Assembly: GCF_003130795.1 (NCBI RefSeq)
Contig: NZ_CP029357.1
Location: 62,001-126,000, forward strand
Reading direction: 5' to 3'
Origin: Azospirillum thermophilum
GTDB lineage: Bacteria; Pseudomonadota; Alphaproteobacteria; Azospirillales; Azospirillaceae
DNA length: 64,000 nucleotides
Shown here: positions 62,270-64,000 of the stretch, in pieces
Position numbering within the stretch: the first letter of the stretch is position 1
Layout of the letters: every line of letters begins with the position of its first letter
Position numbers and translations under genes: made by a program
Notes under the pieces: model-generated
The model's input: only the letters and a program-made list of their open reading frames with translations
Told to the model about the DNA's origin: nothing
Database searches by the model: none

Positions 62270-62303
62270 CGGATTGTGCACGGGAAACCCGTTGCACAAT
62301 CCG
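62270..62303. repeat. Inverted-repeat element, copy 2 (TTGTGCA-N12-TGCACAA)
   Basis: CGGATTGTGCA (62270-62280) and TGCACAATCCG (62293-62303) are perfect 11-bp arms. The inner ACGGG-AAA-CCCGT extends the stem to 15 bp with one bulge. The left arm, 12-base spacing and TGCACA match the element at 3757-3785 near pflB. It may also serve as the hutU terminator, but no U-run follows. Confidence 0.6.
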
Positions 62304-62384
62304 CACAAGGACGTCCCCCACCGCCTCGCCGCGACCGTCGCGGGTGCCGATGCGGTGGGGGGAGGGAGCGTCAAAGGAGGGGCG

Positions 62385-64000
<1,616 letters not shown>

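Larger units (their letters stand above)
62041..62384. other. Region between hutU and focA
   Basis: This 344-bp region holds an FNR-like box at 62241-62254 and the long inverted repeat at 62270-62303. No gene is supported. It should contain the focA promoter and the hutU 3' end. Confidence 0.5.

Overview
The window reads as chromosome or chromid of a GC-rich alphaproteobacterium of the Azospirillum type. This is an inference from the high GC content, the chemoreceptor with a C-terminal PilZ domain (an arrangement known from Azospirillum Tlp1), the many TRAP and TTT solute-binding systems, a Nif11-like small protein and a microaerobic or anaerobic gene set. No rRNA, tRNA, CRISPR array, transposase or phage gene was seen. 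The first gene (cstA) and the last gene (hutU) are cut by the window edges.

Layout. 1-4.3 kb: end of a CstA-type (pyruvate or peptide) transporter, pyruvate formate-lyase, and a short ribosome-hibernation protein with an FNR-like box upstream. 4.5-6.9 kb: cystine ABC transporter (minus strand). 7.2-10.4 kb: membrane GGDEF-EAL protein and a Nif11-like small protein. 10.5-12.2 kb: ArsB/NhaD-type permease. 12.3-21.1 kb: uronate and pectin-fragment module (TRAP transporter, a second TRAP binding protein, KdgT, an FAH-family enzyme, KduI, KduD, KdgF) marked by four AT-rich palindromes of the form TATAYTARTATA. 21.2-30.5 kb: one long minus-strand operon running from an IclR regulator through DgoK, DgoA and TctC-B-A to a biotin-dependent Na+-pump decarboxylase; three of its genes carry single-base frameshifts. 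30.8-31.6 kb: an SDR dehydrogenase.

31.6-41.9 kb is the most unusual part. hypA is divergent from a tight ten-gene plus-strand operon: a 16-cysteine ferredoxin, a tungsten-type aldehyde ferredoxin oxidoreductase (AOR), a MoaD-like protein, and seven subunits of a membrane-bound group-4 [NiFe]-hydrogenase (two antiporter-like subunits plus NuoB-, NuoH-, NuoI-, NuoC- and NuoD-like subunits). The expected coupling is aldehyde oxidation to ferredoxin reduction to H2 evolution with ion pumping, or the reverse (H2-driven reduction of acids). An AT-rich leader with a near-consensus sigma70 promoter and terminator-like pairing precedes the operon.

41.9-46.3 kb: PilZ-containing chemoreceptor and hybrid histidine kinase. 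46.4-50.3 kb: third TRAP system with a divergent GntR regulator. 50.3-54 kb: glutathionyl-hydroquinone reductase, YceI, a membrane protein, and a LysR regulator with an in-frame 15-bp repeat. 54-57.6 kb: UxuA, UxuB and a hydroxypyruvate-isomerase-like protein, with an operator-like 13-mer identical to the one beside the GntR gene. 57.7-62 kb: NarK-type nitrate transporter, a PP2C phosphatase-Ser/Thr kinase fusion and a FocA-type formate channel. 62.4 kb to the end: urocanate hydratase.

Together the genes describe an organism that imports uronates, sugar acids and tricarboxylates, and that under low oxygen uses pyruvate formate-lyase, formate export and an AOR-hydrogenase. All positions and motifs were read by eye. 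Functional names rest on recognised family signatures, not on database searches.
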